Source: JACMLX01 sp040384325 (GTDB taxonomy: Bacteria > Gemmatimonadota > Gemmatimonadetes > Gemmatimonadales > Gemmatimonadaceae). Taken from it: a DNA stretch of 64,000 nucleotides. The DNA is taken from assembly GCA_040384325.1 (NCBI GenBank), contig JAZKJL010000004.1, positions 248,001-312,000 of the forward strand, written 5' to 3'. The notes beneath the pieces are model-generated. The model was not told the DNA's origin, did no database searches, and worked only from the letters and a program-made list of their open reading frames with translations. Shown in pieces: positions 51,009 to 59,913 of this stretch (position 1 is the first letter of the stretch; every line of letters begins with the position of its first letter). The position numbers were made by a program, and so were the translations under genes.

Positions 51009-52817
51009 TTGCCTACGCCGGAAGAACTGCTCGACCAGCTGCACCTCGACCTCGCGGCCGCCGATCATGACGAGGAGGCGACCGGCATGGGTCGGCGCGA
51101 GTTCATGTTCTATTCACTGGTCACGGCAGCGGCGAGCACCTTCGGCGCCAGTGCAGTGCAGGCGCAGCGCGCGCTGGCCGCTGGCGGTGTGTCACGTTAC
51201 GCCACCGCATCGCCGCTCTCGATGCAGCAGGCCATCGCGACGCTCGGCAACGGCGAGGCACCGGCACTCCAGTTCATGCCGTATCCGGGCGGCACCGGCG
51301 CGTTGCTGGAGAAGCTGGCCCGCGAGCGCGGGCGGGCTGCCTTCGACCGCGCCGTCTTTTCGGTGCCCAAGTTCACGGGCAGTGTCCCGACCAACCCCGA
51401 CGACATCGCCTTTCTCCCGGCGCATCGCCTCTCGGCGCTGATTCGCGAGAAGAAGATCACGTCCGTGGCGCTGACCGAGATCTACCTCACGCGCCTGAAG
51501 CGCCTGAACCCGACACTGCTCTGCGCGGTGACGATCATGGAGGAGTCGGCGCGACGCGAGGCCGCGCAGGCGGATGCCGAGCTGAAGGCCGGCAAGTATC
51601 GTGGCCCGCTGCATGGCCTGCCGTACGGTGTGAAGGACCTGTTCAACACCAAGGGCGTGCCGACCACCTGGGGCGCGCCGGACTTCAAGGACCGCATCAT
51701 CGACGAGGATGCGGAAGTGGTGGTGCGCCTGCGCGATGCGGGTGCGGTGCTGATCGCGAAACTGGCGACGGGTCTCTTCGCCCAGAACGACCAGTGGTTC
51801 CGCGGTCGCACCAACAATCCGTGGAACCTGGTGCAGGGCTCCAGCGGCTCGTCGGCCGGACCCGGCTCGGCCACTGCCGCCGGCTGCGTGGCCTTCTCGA
51901 TCGGCACCGAGACGCAGGGCTCGATCGTGTCACCGGCGGTACGCAACGGCATCAGCGCGCTGCGCCCGACATTCGGTCGTGTGAGCCGGCAGGGCGGCAT
52001 GGTGCTGGCCTGGTCGCAGGATCGCGTCGGCCCGATGTGCCGCACGGTGGAAGACTGCGCGATGGTCTTCAACGTGATCCACGGGGTCGACGAGAAGGAC
52101 CCGTCCACGATCACCACGCCGTTCCAGTTCGACCGCAACATCGCGCTGGCGTCGCTGCGCATCGGCGTCGACCCGAATGCGCCGAAGGAGCTGGTGGACA
52201 AGCTGAAGGAATTGGGCATGACACCGAAGGTGATCGGTGCGCGGCCCACCGTGCCCGGCATGGCGGGCGGCGGCTTGAACGTGGAGTACGCGGCGGCGTT
52301 CGATTCGTACGTGCAGCGCAAGGCGAAGGAGATCGGGCTCGATCTCACTGCGCTGCCGGAACCGCCGCGTCCCGGCACCACGCCAACGCCACCGGCCACA
52401 CCACCGGCGGCGCCCGCCAACCCGATGGCGCCGGCGGACTGGAATCCGCGGTTCGTGGCCGGCCGCACCGTGCGTGCCTTCGACTTCATGCAGAACCAGC
52501 GCCGCCGCTACATGCTGGTGTCGGCGTGGGGTGAATTCATGAAGGATCTCGACATGTTCATCGGCGCGCCGTTGGTGGACGTGGCACCGAACGCGCAGAC
52601 TGGACATCCGTGCGTGGTGCTGCCCTACAAGTTCGATGTGCCGGCGCAGCAGGGAGGCGGGCAGCGTCCACCCGATGCTCCCCCGCCGCCGGTGCTCCAG
52701 CCGCAGCCCATCTGCGGTGTGATCGTGGGCGCGCTGTACAACGACGACAAGATCCTGTCGGTGGCGCACCAGTTCCAGAAGCACACCGACCTGCACACCA
52801 AGCGGCCCACCGTGTGA
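51009..52817 (+). CDS. Tat-exported amidase (amidase signature family)
   Basis: 602 aa. Start TTG 51009 is chosen because AGGAG (50998-51002) lies 6 nt before it. The first ATG is at 51087, directly before the twin-Arg motif. GRREFMFYSLVTAAASTFGA (Arg29-Arg30) is a Tat signal. The Ser-cisSer-Lys triad is present: Lys209 in YGVKDLF, cis-Ser281 in GSSAGPGSATAAG, nucleophile Ser305 in TETQGSIVSPA (24 residues apart, as usual). A Pro-rich insertion (about 452-475) is unusual. The family hydrolyses primary or secondary amides. Its stop overlaps the next start by one base (TGATG). Confidence 0.9.
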   Translation: MPTPEELLDQLHLDLAAADHDEEATGMGRREFMFYSLVTAAASTFGASAVQAQRALAAGGVSRYATASPLSMQQAIATLGNGEAPALQFMPYPGGTGALLEKLARERGRAAFDRAVFSVPKFTGSVPTNPDDIAFLPAHRLSALIREKKITSVALTEIYLTRLKRLNPTLLCAVTIMEESARREAAQADAELKAGKYRGPLHGLPYGVKDLFNTKGVPTTWGAPDFKDRIIDEDAEVVVRLRDAGAVLIAKLATGLFAQNDQWFRGRTNNPWNLVQGSSGSSAGPGSATAAGCVAFSIGTETQGSIVSPAVRNGISALRPTFGRVSRQGGMVLAWSQDRVGPMCRTVEDCAMVFNVIHGVDEKDPSTITTPFQFDRNIALASLRIGVDPNAPKELVDKLKELGMTPKVIGARPTVPGMAGGGLNVEYAAAFDSYVQRKAKEIGLDLTALPEPPRPGTTPTPPATPPAAPANPMAPADWNPRFVAGRTVRAFDFMQNQRRRYMLVSAWGEFMKDLDMFIGAPLVDVAPNAQTGHPCVVLPYKFDVPAQQGGGQRPPDAPPPPVLQPQPICGVIVGALYNDDKILSVAHQFQKHTDLHTKRPTV

Positions 52818-54640
52818 TGCGGTGGGCTGGCGTGTGTCTGGCGACGGTGCTGGTTGCGCTGCCGATGCCGGCACAACCGGCGACGGAATACCGGCGGCAG
52901 GAGCTGGTGATTCCCATGCGCGACGGCATCACGTTGACGGCCGTCGCGCTGGTGCCCGTGACGCAGAAACGTCCGCTGCCGATTCTCCTCGTGCGCACGC
53001 CCTTCGGCGCGGCGCGCGAGATCCGCGACACATCGTTGCCGGCACAGTTCCGAGAACTGGCCGAGGATGGCTACCTCTTCGTGGTGGAGGACATCCGCGG
53101 CCGCGGCGGGTCGGGCGGCAGCTTCGTCACCATGCGCGCCCCCGACGATCCGCGCAACGCACCGGGGACGAGCGAAATCACGGATGCGTGGGATACGGTG
53201 GCATGGCTGGTGAAACACCTGCCGAGCAACAGCGGCAAGGTCGGCATGCTCGGCACGTCGTATCGCGGCTGGCTGGCGGCGGTGGCGGGCGTGGCACCAC
53301 ATCCGGCGGTGAAGGCGATCTCGCCACAGGCGCCGATGGCCGACACCTGGCTGGGTGACGACTTCTTCCAGCAGGGTGCATTCCGTCAGACGCAGGGCGC
53401 GCTCTACGCCGCGTTCGTGGAAGGTGGTACGGGCTTCGAAATGCCCGACGCCGATCAGTTCGACTTCTATCTGCGGCTCCAGACGCTGGACAGCATCGCG
53501 CGTTTCACCGGCGTCTCGGGGCAACCGTCGTGGCGCGCATTCCGCGAACATCCGGCACGCGATGCGTACTGGGATGGCATCGCACTGCCACGGGTGCTGC
53601 GTCGCGCGGCGGTGCCGATGCTGTTCGTGGGCGGCTTTTACGACGAGGAGGACATCCTCGGTGCGCCACTCGGCTACCGCAGTGCGGAACGCGCCGATCC
53701 GCGGCGCTGGAATCGGCTGGTCCTCGGCCCGTGGTCGCACAACATGTGGATCCGTCCCGGCGGTGACAGCCTCGGCGCACTCAAATTCGGCAGCGCGACC
53801 GCGGATCACTTTCGGCAGCGCATCCAGCGGCCGTGGTTCGCGCACTACCTGCATGGGCGCGGGCGCGCCGACTTCCCGGAGGTGTGGGCATTCGAGGGTG
53901 GCAGCAACACGTGGCGCACGTTCGGTGCGTGGCCGGTGCGCGAGGCGCGCTCGCGGAGCCTGTATCTCCATCCCGACGGTGTGCTGGCGTTCGCGCCACC
54001 GCGCGCGCATGCGCCGGGCGATAGCAGCCGGCTCTTCGATGCCTGGCGTGCGGATCCGCACAATCCGGTGCCCAACCTGCCACGCCCGGATGACGGCAGC
54101 GGTGCGTCGACGTGGTTGGTCCAGGACCAGCGATTCCTTGGTGAGCGCAGCGATGTGCGGCGATGGACGTCGGCGCCGCTGTCGAGTGATCTCACCGTCG
54201 CGGGCGACGTCATCGCCCACCTCTTCGCCTCCACCACCGGCACCGACGCGGACTGGGTGGTGAAGCTGATCGACGTCTGGCCCGACTCGAATGGTGACGA
54301 GCGGATGCGCGGCTACCAGCTGATGATCAACGCCGGCATCATGCGCGGTCGCTACTGGCGTGGCTTCGACCGTGCGACGCCGATTCCGTCCGGCGTGGTG
54401 ACGCCGTTCACGGTGGACCTGCACCAGCACCTGTATCGTATCCGGAAAGGGCACCGCCTGATGGTGCAGGTGCAGAGCAGCTGGTTCCCACTCTACGACC
54501 GCAACCCGCAGCGCTTCGTGCCGAACATCTTCGAGGCGAAGGCCACCGACTTCACGGCGCAGGAACACCGTGTCTGGTTCTCACCGCAGTACCCGTCGCA
54601 CCTCACACTGCCGGTGCTCCCCGAGGCCGTGAGCCGATGA
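52817..54640 (+). CDS. CocE/NonD family hydrolase (S15 X-Pro dipeptidyl-peptidase-like), secreted
   Basis: 607 aa from ATG 52817. Signal peptide about residues 1-20 (GVCLATVLVALPMPAQ). Alpha/beta-hydrolase core with nucleophile Ser148 in GTSYRGW, acid in FYDEEDILGAP and His in LGPWSHNMW. The C-terminal jelly-roll (about 400-607) begins near RSRSLYLHPDG and includes DLTVAGDVIAHLFAST. Members are cocaine esterases, cephalosporin/glutaryl acylase-like alpha-amino-acid ester hydrolases and X-Pro peptidases. With the coupled amidase upstream, amide or ester side-chain removal is likely. Which substrate is not shown. Confidence 0.9.
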   Translation: MRWAGVCLATVLVALPMPAQPATEYRRQELVIPMRDGITLTAVALVPVTQKRPLPILLVRTPFGAAREIRDTSLPAQFRELAEDGYLFVVEDIRGRGGSGGSFVTMRAPDDPRNAPGTSEITDAWDTVAWLVKHLPSNSGKVGMLGTSYRGWLAAVAGVAPHPAVKAISPQAPMADTWLGDDFFQQGAFRQTQGALYAAFVEGGTGFEMPDADQFDFYLRLQTLDSIARFTGVSGQPSWRAFREHPARDAYWDGIALPRVLRRAAVPMLFVGGFYDEEDILGAPLGYRSAERADPRRWNRLVLGPWSHNMWIRPGGDSLGALKFGSATADHFRQRIQRPWFAHYLHGRGRADFPEVWAFEGGSNTWRTFGAWPVREARSRSLYLHPDGVLAFAPPRAHAPGDSSRLFDAWRADPHNPVPNLPRPDDGSGASTWLVQDQRFLGERSDVRRWTSAPLSSDLTVAGDVIAHLFASTTGTDADWVVKLIDVWPDSNGDERMRGYQLMINAGIMRGRYWRGFDRATPIPSGVVTPFTVDLHQHLYRIRKGHRLMVQVQSSWFPLYDRNPQRFVPNIFEAKATDFTAQEHRVWFSPQYPSHLTLPVLPEAVSR

Positions 54641-54703
54641 AGGTGGTTCGGCCCGTGCTGCCGACGCATCTGATCGCCTGACGTGCGCCGGTGCCTGCCG
54701 GAT

Positions 54704-55636
54704 TCAGCGTTTCCGCGTCCGGATCGCCGCCAGCGCGTCGCGATACGCCTGCCGCACCACCACATACGCCGCGTGCTGCGGATCGAGCAGCGTGAAGTGA
54801 CTGGTCGAGTCACCCATCACCACCCACGCACTGTCGCCGGCGGCCTGCGCACGCCGTGCATGCACCGGCATCGATCCGGGTTCCGAGCCGAAGGCCACCA
54901 GCCGCAGGTCGAAGCTGCCACGCACCATCGCCTGCGGTACGCGCAGCGGCAGCCATTCGGTGGGTGACGCCAGCTTCCAGCGCTCCGGCTCCGCGTCGGG
55001 CGTGCTGGCCAGCAACTGCTCCAGGATCGGACCGCCGCAGATGCGACTGGCGCCGGCGCTCGCTCCGACCAGGTCGCCCGGCCCATCGAGTGCCACCACC
55101 GCCGCGATCGGCAGCGCGCCGCGTGCGGCCTGCGCGCCGCTGCTCGCCGGCAGCTTCGGTTGCGCCGCCAGCCACAACGCGAGGTGGGCGCCGGCCGAGT
55201 GCCCGCTGGCGATCACGCGCGTGAGGTCCAGGCGGTGGTGCGGTGCGAGGTCGCGCAGGACTGCCGTCATCGCCGCGACGTCGAGGAAGGTGCCCGGCCA
55301 GCCGCCGCCCGGCTCGTCGGCGCGTCGATACGAGATGGTCCAGGTGGCGAAGCCGTCGGTGCGCAGCCCTTCCGCGAGTGGCTTCATGTAGCGCGCGTCG
55401 GCGAAACGCGTCACCCAGCATCCGCCATGGATCACGATCGCCACCGGATGCGGGCCGGCACCCATCGGCACACGCAGCTCCGCGACGAGGTCCTTCTCGC
55501 CGGACCGGAGGGTGACGACGGTGTCGGCTGCGGGCAGCACCCGCGCCTCGAGCGTCGCGACGGTGACGCGCTGGGCCGAGAGCGGGAGGGCGACGGCGGC
55601 GCAGAGGGCGAGGCAGGGCAGGCGCGAGCGAATCAT
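54704..55636 (-). CDS. Secreted alpha/beta hydrolase (BD-FAE/carboxylesterase-like)
   Basis: 310 aa. Signal peptide about residues 1-22 (LPCLALCAAVALPLSAQ). Oxyanion-hole HGGCW (70-74), nucleophile Ser147 in GHSAGAHLA, and the likely catalytic His in STSHFTLLDP. The wording is that of the HSL/BD-FAE or kynurenine-formamidase-like esterase group. Substrate unknown. It is convergent with the CocE gene (63-nt gap) and divergent from the XRE-cupin gene (62 nt between starts). Confidence 0.87.
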   Translation of the reverse strand: MIRSRLPCLALCAAVALPLSAQRVTVATLEARVLPAADTVVTLRSGEKDLVAELRVPMGAGPHPVAIVIHGGCWVTRFADARYMKPLAEGLRTDGFATWTISYRRADEPGGGWPGTFLDVAAMTAVLRDLAPHHRLDLTRVIASGHSAGAHLALWLAAQPKLPASSGAQAARGALPIAAVVALDGPGDLVGASAGASRICGGPILEQLLASTPDAEPERWKLASPTEWLPLRVPQAMVRGSFDLRLVAFGSEPGSMPVHARRAQAAGDSAWVVMGDSTSHFTLLDPQHAAYVVVRQAYRDALAAIRTRKR

Positions 55637-55694
55637 GGTGGACGGTTGGGGACCGCACAGTCTACGCGCGCGACCGGCTTGACATCGGTTCCAG

Positions 55695-55719
55695 CATAAT
55701 GGATGTTGCGTCCATGATG
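55695..55719. promoter_or_regulatory. Palindrome over the start of the XRE-cupin gene
   Basis: CATaATGGA (55695-55703) and TCCATgATG (55711-55719) are inverted at 8 of 9 positions around TGTTGCG. It covers the first possible start codon (55699). TTGACA lies at 55679-55684, but no well-spaced -10 box follows. A candidate autoregulatory operator. Confidence 0.45.
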
Positions 55720-56316
55720 ACAGATGCTGCGTCGGACCTCAACCAGCGGATCGCCGCACGGGTACGCACGCTGCGCACGGAGCAGGGCATGTCGCTCGAG
55801 CTCCTCGCCTCGCGGTGTGCGGTGAGCAGGTCGATGATTTCGCTGATCGAGCGTGGCGAGAGCAGCCCCACCGCCGTGGTGCTGGAGAAGCTCGCCGCCG
55901 GCCTCGGTGTCACCCTCGCTTCGCTCTTCGATGCGCCGACCGGCACCGTCAACGGGCCGCCGTCGCCGGTGTCGCGACGTGACGACCAGGCCGAGTGGCA
56001 GGACCCCGACTCCGGGTACCGTCGTCGCAACGTCACACCGCCCGACGTGGCGCAGCCGGTGCAGATCGTGGACGTGTCGTTCCCTGCCGGCGCGCGCGTC
56101 GCCTTCGACATCGGCGTGCGTGACATCCGCGTCTCGCAGCAGGTCTGGATCCTCGACGGCAGGATGGACGTCACCGTGGGCAGCGCGCGCCATCGCCTGC
56201 AGCAGGGCGACTGCCTTGCGATGCAACTCGACCAGCCGACGGTGTTCCACAATCCCACGCGCAAGGCGGCACGATACGCGGTGGTGCTGCTCACCGAGTC
56301 CACGTTGCGCCGCTGA
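55699..56316 (+). CDS. XRE-family regulator with C-terminal cupin domain
   Basis: 205 aa from ATG 55699; ATGs at 55714 and 55717 are equally possible because an operator-like palindrome covers the first. The lambda-repressor-type HTH is at about 17-72 (RVRTLRTEQGMSLELLASRC, SRSMISLIERGESSPTAVVL, EKLAAGLGVTLASLF). A cupin (about 118-200) follows: VSFPAGARVAFDIG, VWILDGRMDVTVG and RLQQGDCLAMQLDQPTVFHNP. Such SutR/PuuR-like regulators bind a small ligand in the cupin and often control the next gene, here an acetyltransferase whose upstream ATG overlaps the stop (TGATG). Confidence 0.88.
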   Translation: MDVASMMTDAASDLNQRIAARVRTLRTEQGMSLELLASRCAVSRSMISLIERGESSPTAVVLEKLAAGLGVTLASLFDAPTGTVNGPPSPVSRRDDQAEWQDPDSGYRRRNVTPPDVAQPVQIVDVSFPAGARVAFDIGVRDIRVSQQVWILDGRMDVTVGSARHRLQQGDCLAMQLDQPTVFHNPTRKAARYAVVLLTESTLRR

Positions 56317-56414
56317 TGCACCTCGCGCGTCAGCGCACACACCCGCTCATGTCGTCTTCGTCGTCACCCTCACACCGGCCAGCCGCCATGCCACAGCGTG
56401 AGAACGAATTCCCG

Positions 56415-56906
56415 ATGATCCGCGCCGCCACGCTGGATGACGCGAGTGCACTGGTGGCGATCTACAACCACTTCGTGGACCACACCATCGTCACGTTCGA
56501 GGAGGCGCCGGTGTCCGCCGCCGACTTTGCGCGACGCATGCAGGCGGTGATGAATGCCGCACTGCCGTACCTGGTGGCCGAACGTGGCGGCGTGGTGGTG
56601 GGGTACGCCTGCGCGACGCGCTGGAAGGAGCGCTCCGGATATCGCCATTCGGTGGAGTCCACCGTCTATCTCGCGCCGGACGAGGCGGGCCATGGGCTCG
56701 GGACCGCGCTGTACGAGGCGCTGTTCGCGCGCCTGGCGGCGTGGGGGGCGCACGCGGTGATGGGCGGCATCGCGTTGCCGAACGAGGCCAGCGTGGCGCT
56801 GCACGAGAAGCTCGGCATGCGCAAAGTCGCACATTTCGAGGCGGTAGGACTCAAATTCGGCCGCTGGATCGACGTCGGATACTGGCAGCGGGTGTTGCCG
56901 CACTGA
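56415..56906 (+). CDS. GNAT N-acetyltransferase, phosphinothricin acetyltransferase-like
   Basis: 163 aa from ATG 56415, chosen because PAT/YncA-type proteins begin MIRxAxxxDA. Upstream in-frame ATGs at 56316 (overlapping the XRE stop), 56349 and 56388 would add 9-33 unconserved residues. IYNHFVDHTIVTFEEAPVSA, then the acetyl-CoA loop DEAGHGLGTALYEALFARL and ALPNEASVALHEKLGMRKV are typical of the family. GRWIDVGYWQRVL closes it, as in PAT, MddA and YncA enzymes that acetylate phosphinothricin, methionine sulfone or similar amino acids. It is probably controlled by the XRE-cupin gene directly upstream. Confidence 0.85.
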   Translation: MIRAATLDDASALVAIYNHFVDHTIVTFEEAPVSAADFARRMQAVMNAALPYLVAERGGVVVGYACATRWKERSGYRHSVESTVYLAPDEAGHGLGTALYEALFARLAAWGAHAVMGGIALPNEASVALHEKLGMRKVAHFEAVGLKFGRWIDVGYWQRVLPH

Positions 56907-57067
56907 CGCCGGTCGTGGCCAATGGTTCAGGCGGCCGGATGTTGAGAGGGAAACTGTCGGTGCATCGTGATCCTTGGTACGATGTAATCCGACCGCCCCG
57001 GTACTGTCCGGGTGTTCGCAGGTGCGGTGGCACGGCCCCGCCAATGTATTTCCCCCTGAGCCACAGG

Positions 57068-58090
57068 ATGTCTCGCATGCGTTTCCGTTCGTTCATTCCA
57101 GTCGCTGCCGCGGCAGCGGTACTCGCTGGCTGCAGCACCGACAGCGCGATCACCGAATCGGCGGTCAGCGCCCGGACCGTCGCTCAACCCACCGAGGCGG
57201 AGTCGGCGGTCGTCAGCGCCGAACTCGCCGCAATGAACGAGCAGCTCGCGCTGTCCGGCTCCGCGATGCGAGTGCTGAAGGCCGAACTGCTGGTGGACGC
57301 CAAGACCTGGTCCGGTGCATCGCAGACCCTGATCGCGGATGACCGTCAGCGCGGTACCGGCTATCGCTGGGTGAAGGGTGATCCGCGTCGCGCCGGGCGC
57401 ACTGGTGTGACGTATGCCTTCGATCCCCGCAACTCGAACACGATCACCCGCAACATCGATGGGTCGGGTGTGCGGCTGGTGACGGCCGCGGAGTTCGATG
57501 CGTACCTCGAGGAAGGCACCGCGGCGTGGCGCGATCGCAGCTGCTCGTCCGCACCGGTGGATCGGGTGGCGGTGCCAGCCGGCATCGATCCGGACCTGCT
57601 CGACAACCTCTTCCTCGGCTCGGACGGCGGCCGCCCCTACGCACAGGTGTCCGACATCGTGCAGGCCGGCTGGAAGCCGCTGTCGTTCTTCCAGGCGTTC
57701 GCCGGGGCCGACGGTGCGGGCATTCTCGGTGTGTCGTTCACGTTCATCTTCACCAACCTCGACGGCACCCCGACCGACATCGACGGTGACGGCAATGCCG
57801 ACACCGGCTTGAACGAGGTGTACTACAACACTGCGTACTACTGGGCTGGTCACGGTGGCAGCAACGCCGTCGACTTCTATTCGATCATCGCCCACGAAAC
57901 CGGTCATTCGTTCGGCTTGAACCACTTCGGCAAGGTCTTCGTCACCAAGCGTGACGCCGCCGACGGGATCAGCATCGCCGACGTGAAGTACGCCCCGAAG
58001 GCGTTGATGAACGCGGTGTACGTGACTGGCCGCAGCGAGATCCTCGGTTCCGACAATTCGTCGTTCTGCCAGATCTGGGCGTCCAAGTAA
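57068..58090 (+). CDS. Matrixin-like (metzincin) secreted lipoprotein protease
   Basis: 340 aa from ATG 57068; ATGs at 57044 and 57077 are alternatives around the signal. Lipobox LAGC (IPVAAAAAVLAGCSTD). The zinc motif HETGHSFGLNH (276-286) is the HExxHxxGxxH of metzincins, preceded by IIAHE, and a Met-turn candidate lies in APKALMNAVYV. A calcium-like loop DIDGDGNADTGLNEVYYN lies before it. The N-terminal half (about 35-150) is a charged pro- or linker region. Likely a surface zinc endopeptidase. It is followed by a 17-bp hairpin and then a second metzincin gene. Confidence 0.85.
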   Translation: MSRMRFRSFIPVAAAAAVLAGCSTDSAITESAVSARTVAQPTEAESAVVSAELAAMNEQLALSGSAMRVLKAELLVDAKTWSGASQTLIADDRQRGTGYRWVKGDPRRAGRTGVTYAFDPRNSNTITRNIDGSGVRLVTAAEFDAYLEEGTAAWRDRSCSSAPVDRVAVPAGIDPDLLDNLFLGSDGGRPYAQVSDIVQAGWKPLSFFQAFAGADGAGILGVSFTFIFTNLDGTPTDIDGDGNADTGLNEVYYNTAYYWAGHGGSNAVDFYSIIAHETGHSFGLNHFGKVFVTKRDAADGISIADVKYAPKALMNAVYVTGRSEILGSDNSSFCQIWASK

Positions 58091-58109
58091 CGATTCAGGA
58101 GGTGTGGCG

Positions 58110-58145
58110 GCGGGCCGGGAGTGGCATCTGCCATTCCCGGCCCGC
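58110..58145. terminator. Strong terminator hairpin between the two metzincin genes
   Basis: A 17-bp stem (58110-58126 with 58129-58145, one G-T pair) GCGGGCCGGGAGTGGCA/TGCCATTCCCGGCCCGC with a 2-nt turn, 20 nt after the stop. No T-run follows. Confidence 0.75.
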
Positions 58146-58224
58146 GCGTCGTTCAGGGTGCGCGCAACCCCTGACCGAACCGGCGCTGCGGTGATATCGT
58201 TGCCGAGTGCGCTCAAACAGACTC

Positions 58225-59904
58225 ATGACTCGCAGCTGTCTCCGCCCGTCGCAGGTTGCCTGCGCCGTGATCTCGCTGCTCCTCGCTGCCTGCGGTGGCG
58301 GCAGTACGGAGGTGGACGATGGCGGTGACGTTCCGTCCACCATCCGCATCACGGCAACCGCCGCACCGCTGATCGGTGACACGCTGCGCGTGACCGCGGT
58401 GGCCCGCAACCGTGGTGGACGCGAACTCCCGCTGGTGCAGCCGGCAGTGGCGATCCTGATCTCCGGGCGCGCGGTGCGTGCGATCACCGATGGCGTGGCA
58501 CTCGCGACCGACACCGGCCGGGTCGTGATCACGGCTCGCACGGGCACGCTGACTGTCGAGCAGGTGCTGTCGGTGGGCATGCCGGCGAACCTCGATCTCG
58601 CCATCGCCGCGCAGGATTCGGTGGGGCTCGGCGACACGGTGACCACGATCCGCGCCGACGTGCGTCGCGACGGCGTCGCGCGCGACGAAATTTCGGCCAG
58701 CCTGTCGTCATCCGACACGACGGTGTTCACGCTGGCGTCGGTGGACGGACGCGTCACGCTGCGTCCGGTGGCGACCGGCGTGGCGTCGATCAACGCGCGA
58801 CTTGGCACGCGCACGGTGACGCGCGCGGTGCGCGTGACGGCAGCGCGCATCCAGTCGTTCGCATTCGTGCCAACGCCGACGGTGCTCGATCCCGGTGATC
58901 GGGCCGTGCTCAGCGTGGCCGCTTTCGACATCCTGGGACAGGTCGTGCCGGAGGCCGACATCACCTATTCGGTGGTCAGCGGCCCGGGCGTGATCGAGGG
59001 TGGGCGCGGGGTGCGTGCGACCGCGCCTGGCGCCATCGTGGTGCGGGCCGCCGCACGTGGCGTGGCCGGCATCGACACCGTCGACGTGATGCCGCCGTCC
59101 AGCTTCACGCTGACCATCCGACCCGGCTTCACGGCGGGTGTTCCTGCCACGATCCCGCCGCGGCTGCGCACCGCGATCGACCGCGCCGTCAAGCGCTGGC
59201 GGCAGGTGATCAGCACCGACCTGCCCGCCGCACCGCTGCAACTCGGCGCCAGCGCCTGCGCGAACCCCGACCTGAACGAATCGGTTTCGGGAGTGCTGGT
59301 TCACGTGCGCGTGCCCGCGCTCGGCTTCGGCGGCACACTCGCCCGCGCCACAGCCTGCGTGTTGCGGCCCGACGGTCGCACGATGCTCGGCATCATGGAG
59401 TTCAACTCCGACATCCTCGACCGGCTGTCCGACGACGAGTTGTTCTACACCGCGGCACATGAACTTGGCCATGTGCTGGGGATCGGCACCGTGTGGTATC
59501 GCGCCGACGGACAGCCGGCGCTGGTGACCCTCTCCGGCATCAACTACTTCTTCGTCGGTGCCCAGGCGCGCGCGGAATTCGACCTGCTCGAGAACCGCAC
59601 CACCTACAGCGGCATGACGGTGCCGATCTCCGCCGATCGCGGCCACTGGGACTCGCGCGTGATGATGATGGAACTGATGGAGCCGTTCTCGCGCGCCACC
59701 ACACGCTTCTCGCGCGTCACGGTGGGCGCGATCGCCGACATGGGTTACGTCACCAATGCGCGGAGCTGGGATCGCTACGCCTTGCCGCTGCCCGGCTTCA
59801 GCAGCAGTCCCGCGCCTCGCGTGGTGGACCTCCGCGAGGATGTCATGGCGCCGTACGGCGTGGCGTTGCCCGACGGGCGCGTGGTGCGGATCCCGCCGCG
59901 CTGA
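58225..59904 (+). CDS. Leishmanolysin-like (M8-type metzincin) lipoprotein with Ig-like repeats
   Basis: 559 aa from ATG 58225 (GTG 58207 is also in frame). Lipobox LAAC in VISLLLAACGGG. Residues about 35-300 hold two or three bacterial Ig-like (Big) domains. The protease domain (about 300-520) starts FTLTIRPGFTAGVP and has HELGHVLGIGTVW (412-424). The third zinc ligand is distant, probably His474 in GHWDSRVMMMELMEP, followed by the Met-turn in ELMEP. This long spacing is a leishmanolysin feature. NYFFVGAQARAEFD is also typical of bacterial members. Probably a surface protease. Confidence 0.85.
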   Translation: MTRSCLRPSQVACAVISLLLAACGGGSTEVDDGGDVPSTIRITATAAPLIGDTLRVTAVARNRGGRELPLVQPAVAILISGRAVRAITDGVALATDTGRVVITARTGTLTVEQVLSVGMPANLDLAIAAQDSVGLGDTVTTIRADVRRDGVARDEISASLSSSDTTVFTLASVDGRVTLRPVATGVASINARLGTRTVTRAVRVTAARIQSFAFVPTPTVLDPGDRAVLSVAAFDILGQVVPEADITYSVVSGPGVIEGGRGVRATAPGAIVVRAAARGVAGIDTVDVMPPSSFTLTIRPGFTAGVPATIPPRLRTAIDRAVKRWRQVISTDLPAAPLQLGASACANPDLNESVSGVLVHVRVPALGFGGTLARATACVLRPDGRTMLGIMEFNSDILDRLSDDELFYTAAHELGHVLGIGTVWYRADGQPALVTLSGINYFFVGAQARAEFDLLENRTTYSGMTVPISADRGHWDSRVMMMELMEPFSRATTRFSRVTVGAIADMGYVTNARSWDRYALPLPGFSSSPAPRVVDLREDVMAPYGVALPDGRVVRIPPR

Positions 59905-59913
59905 GCGTGTTCG

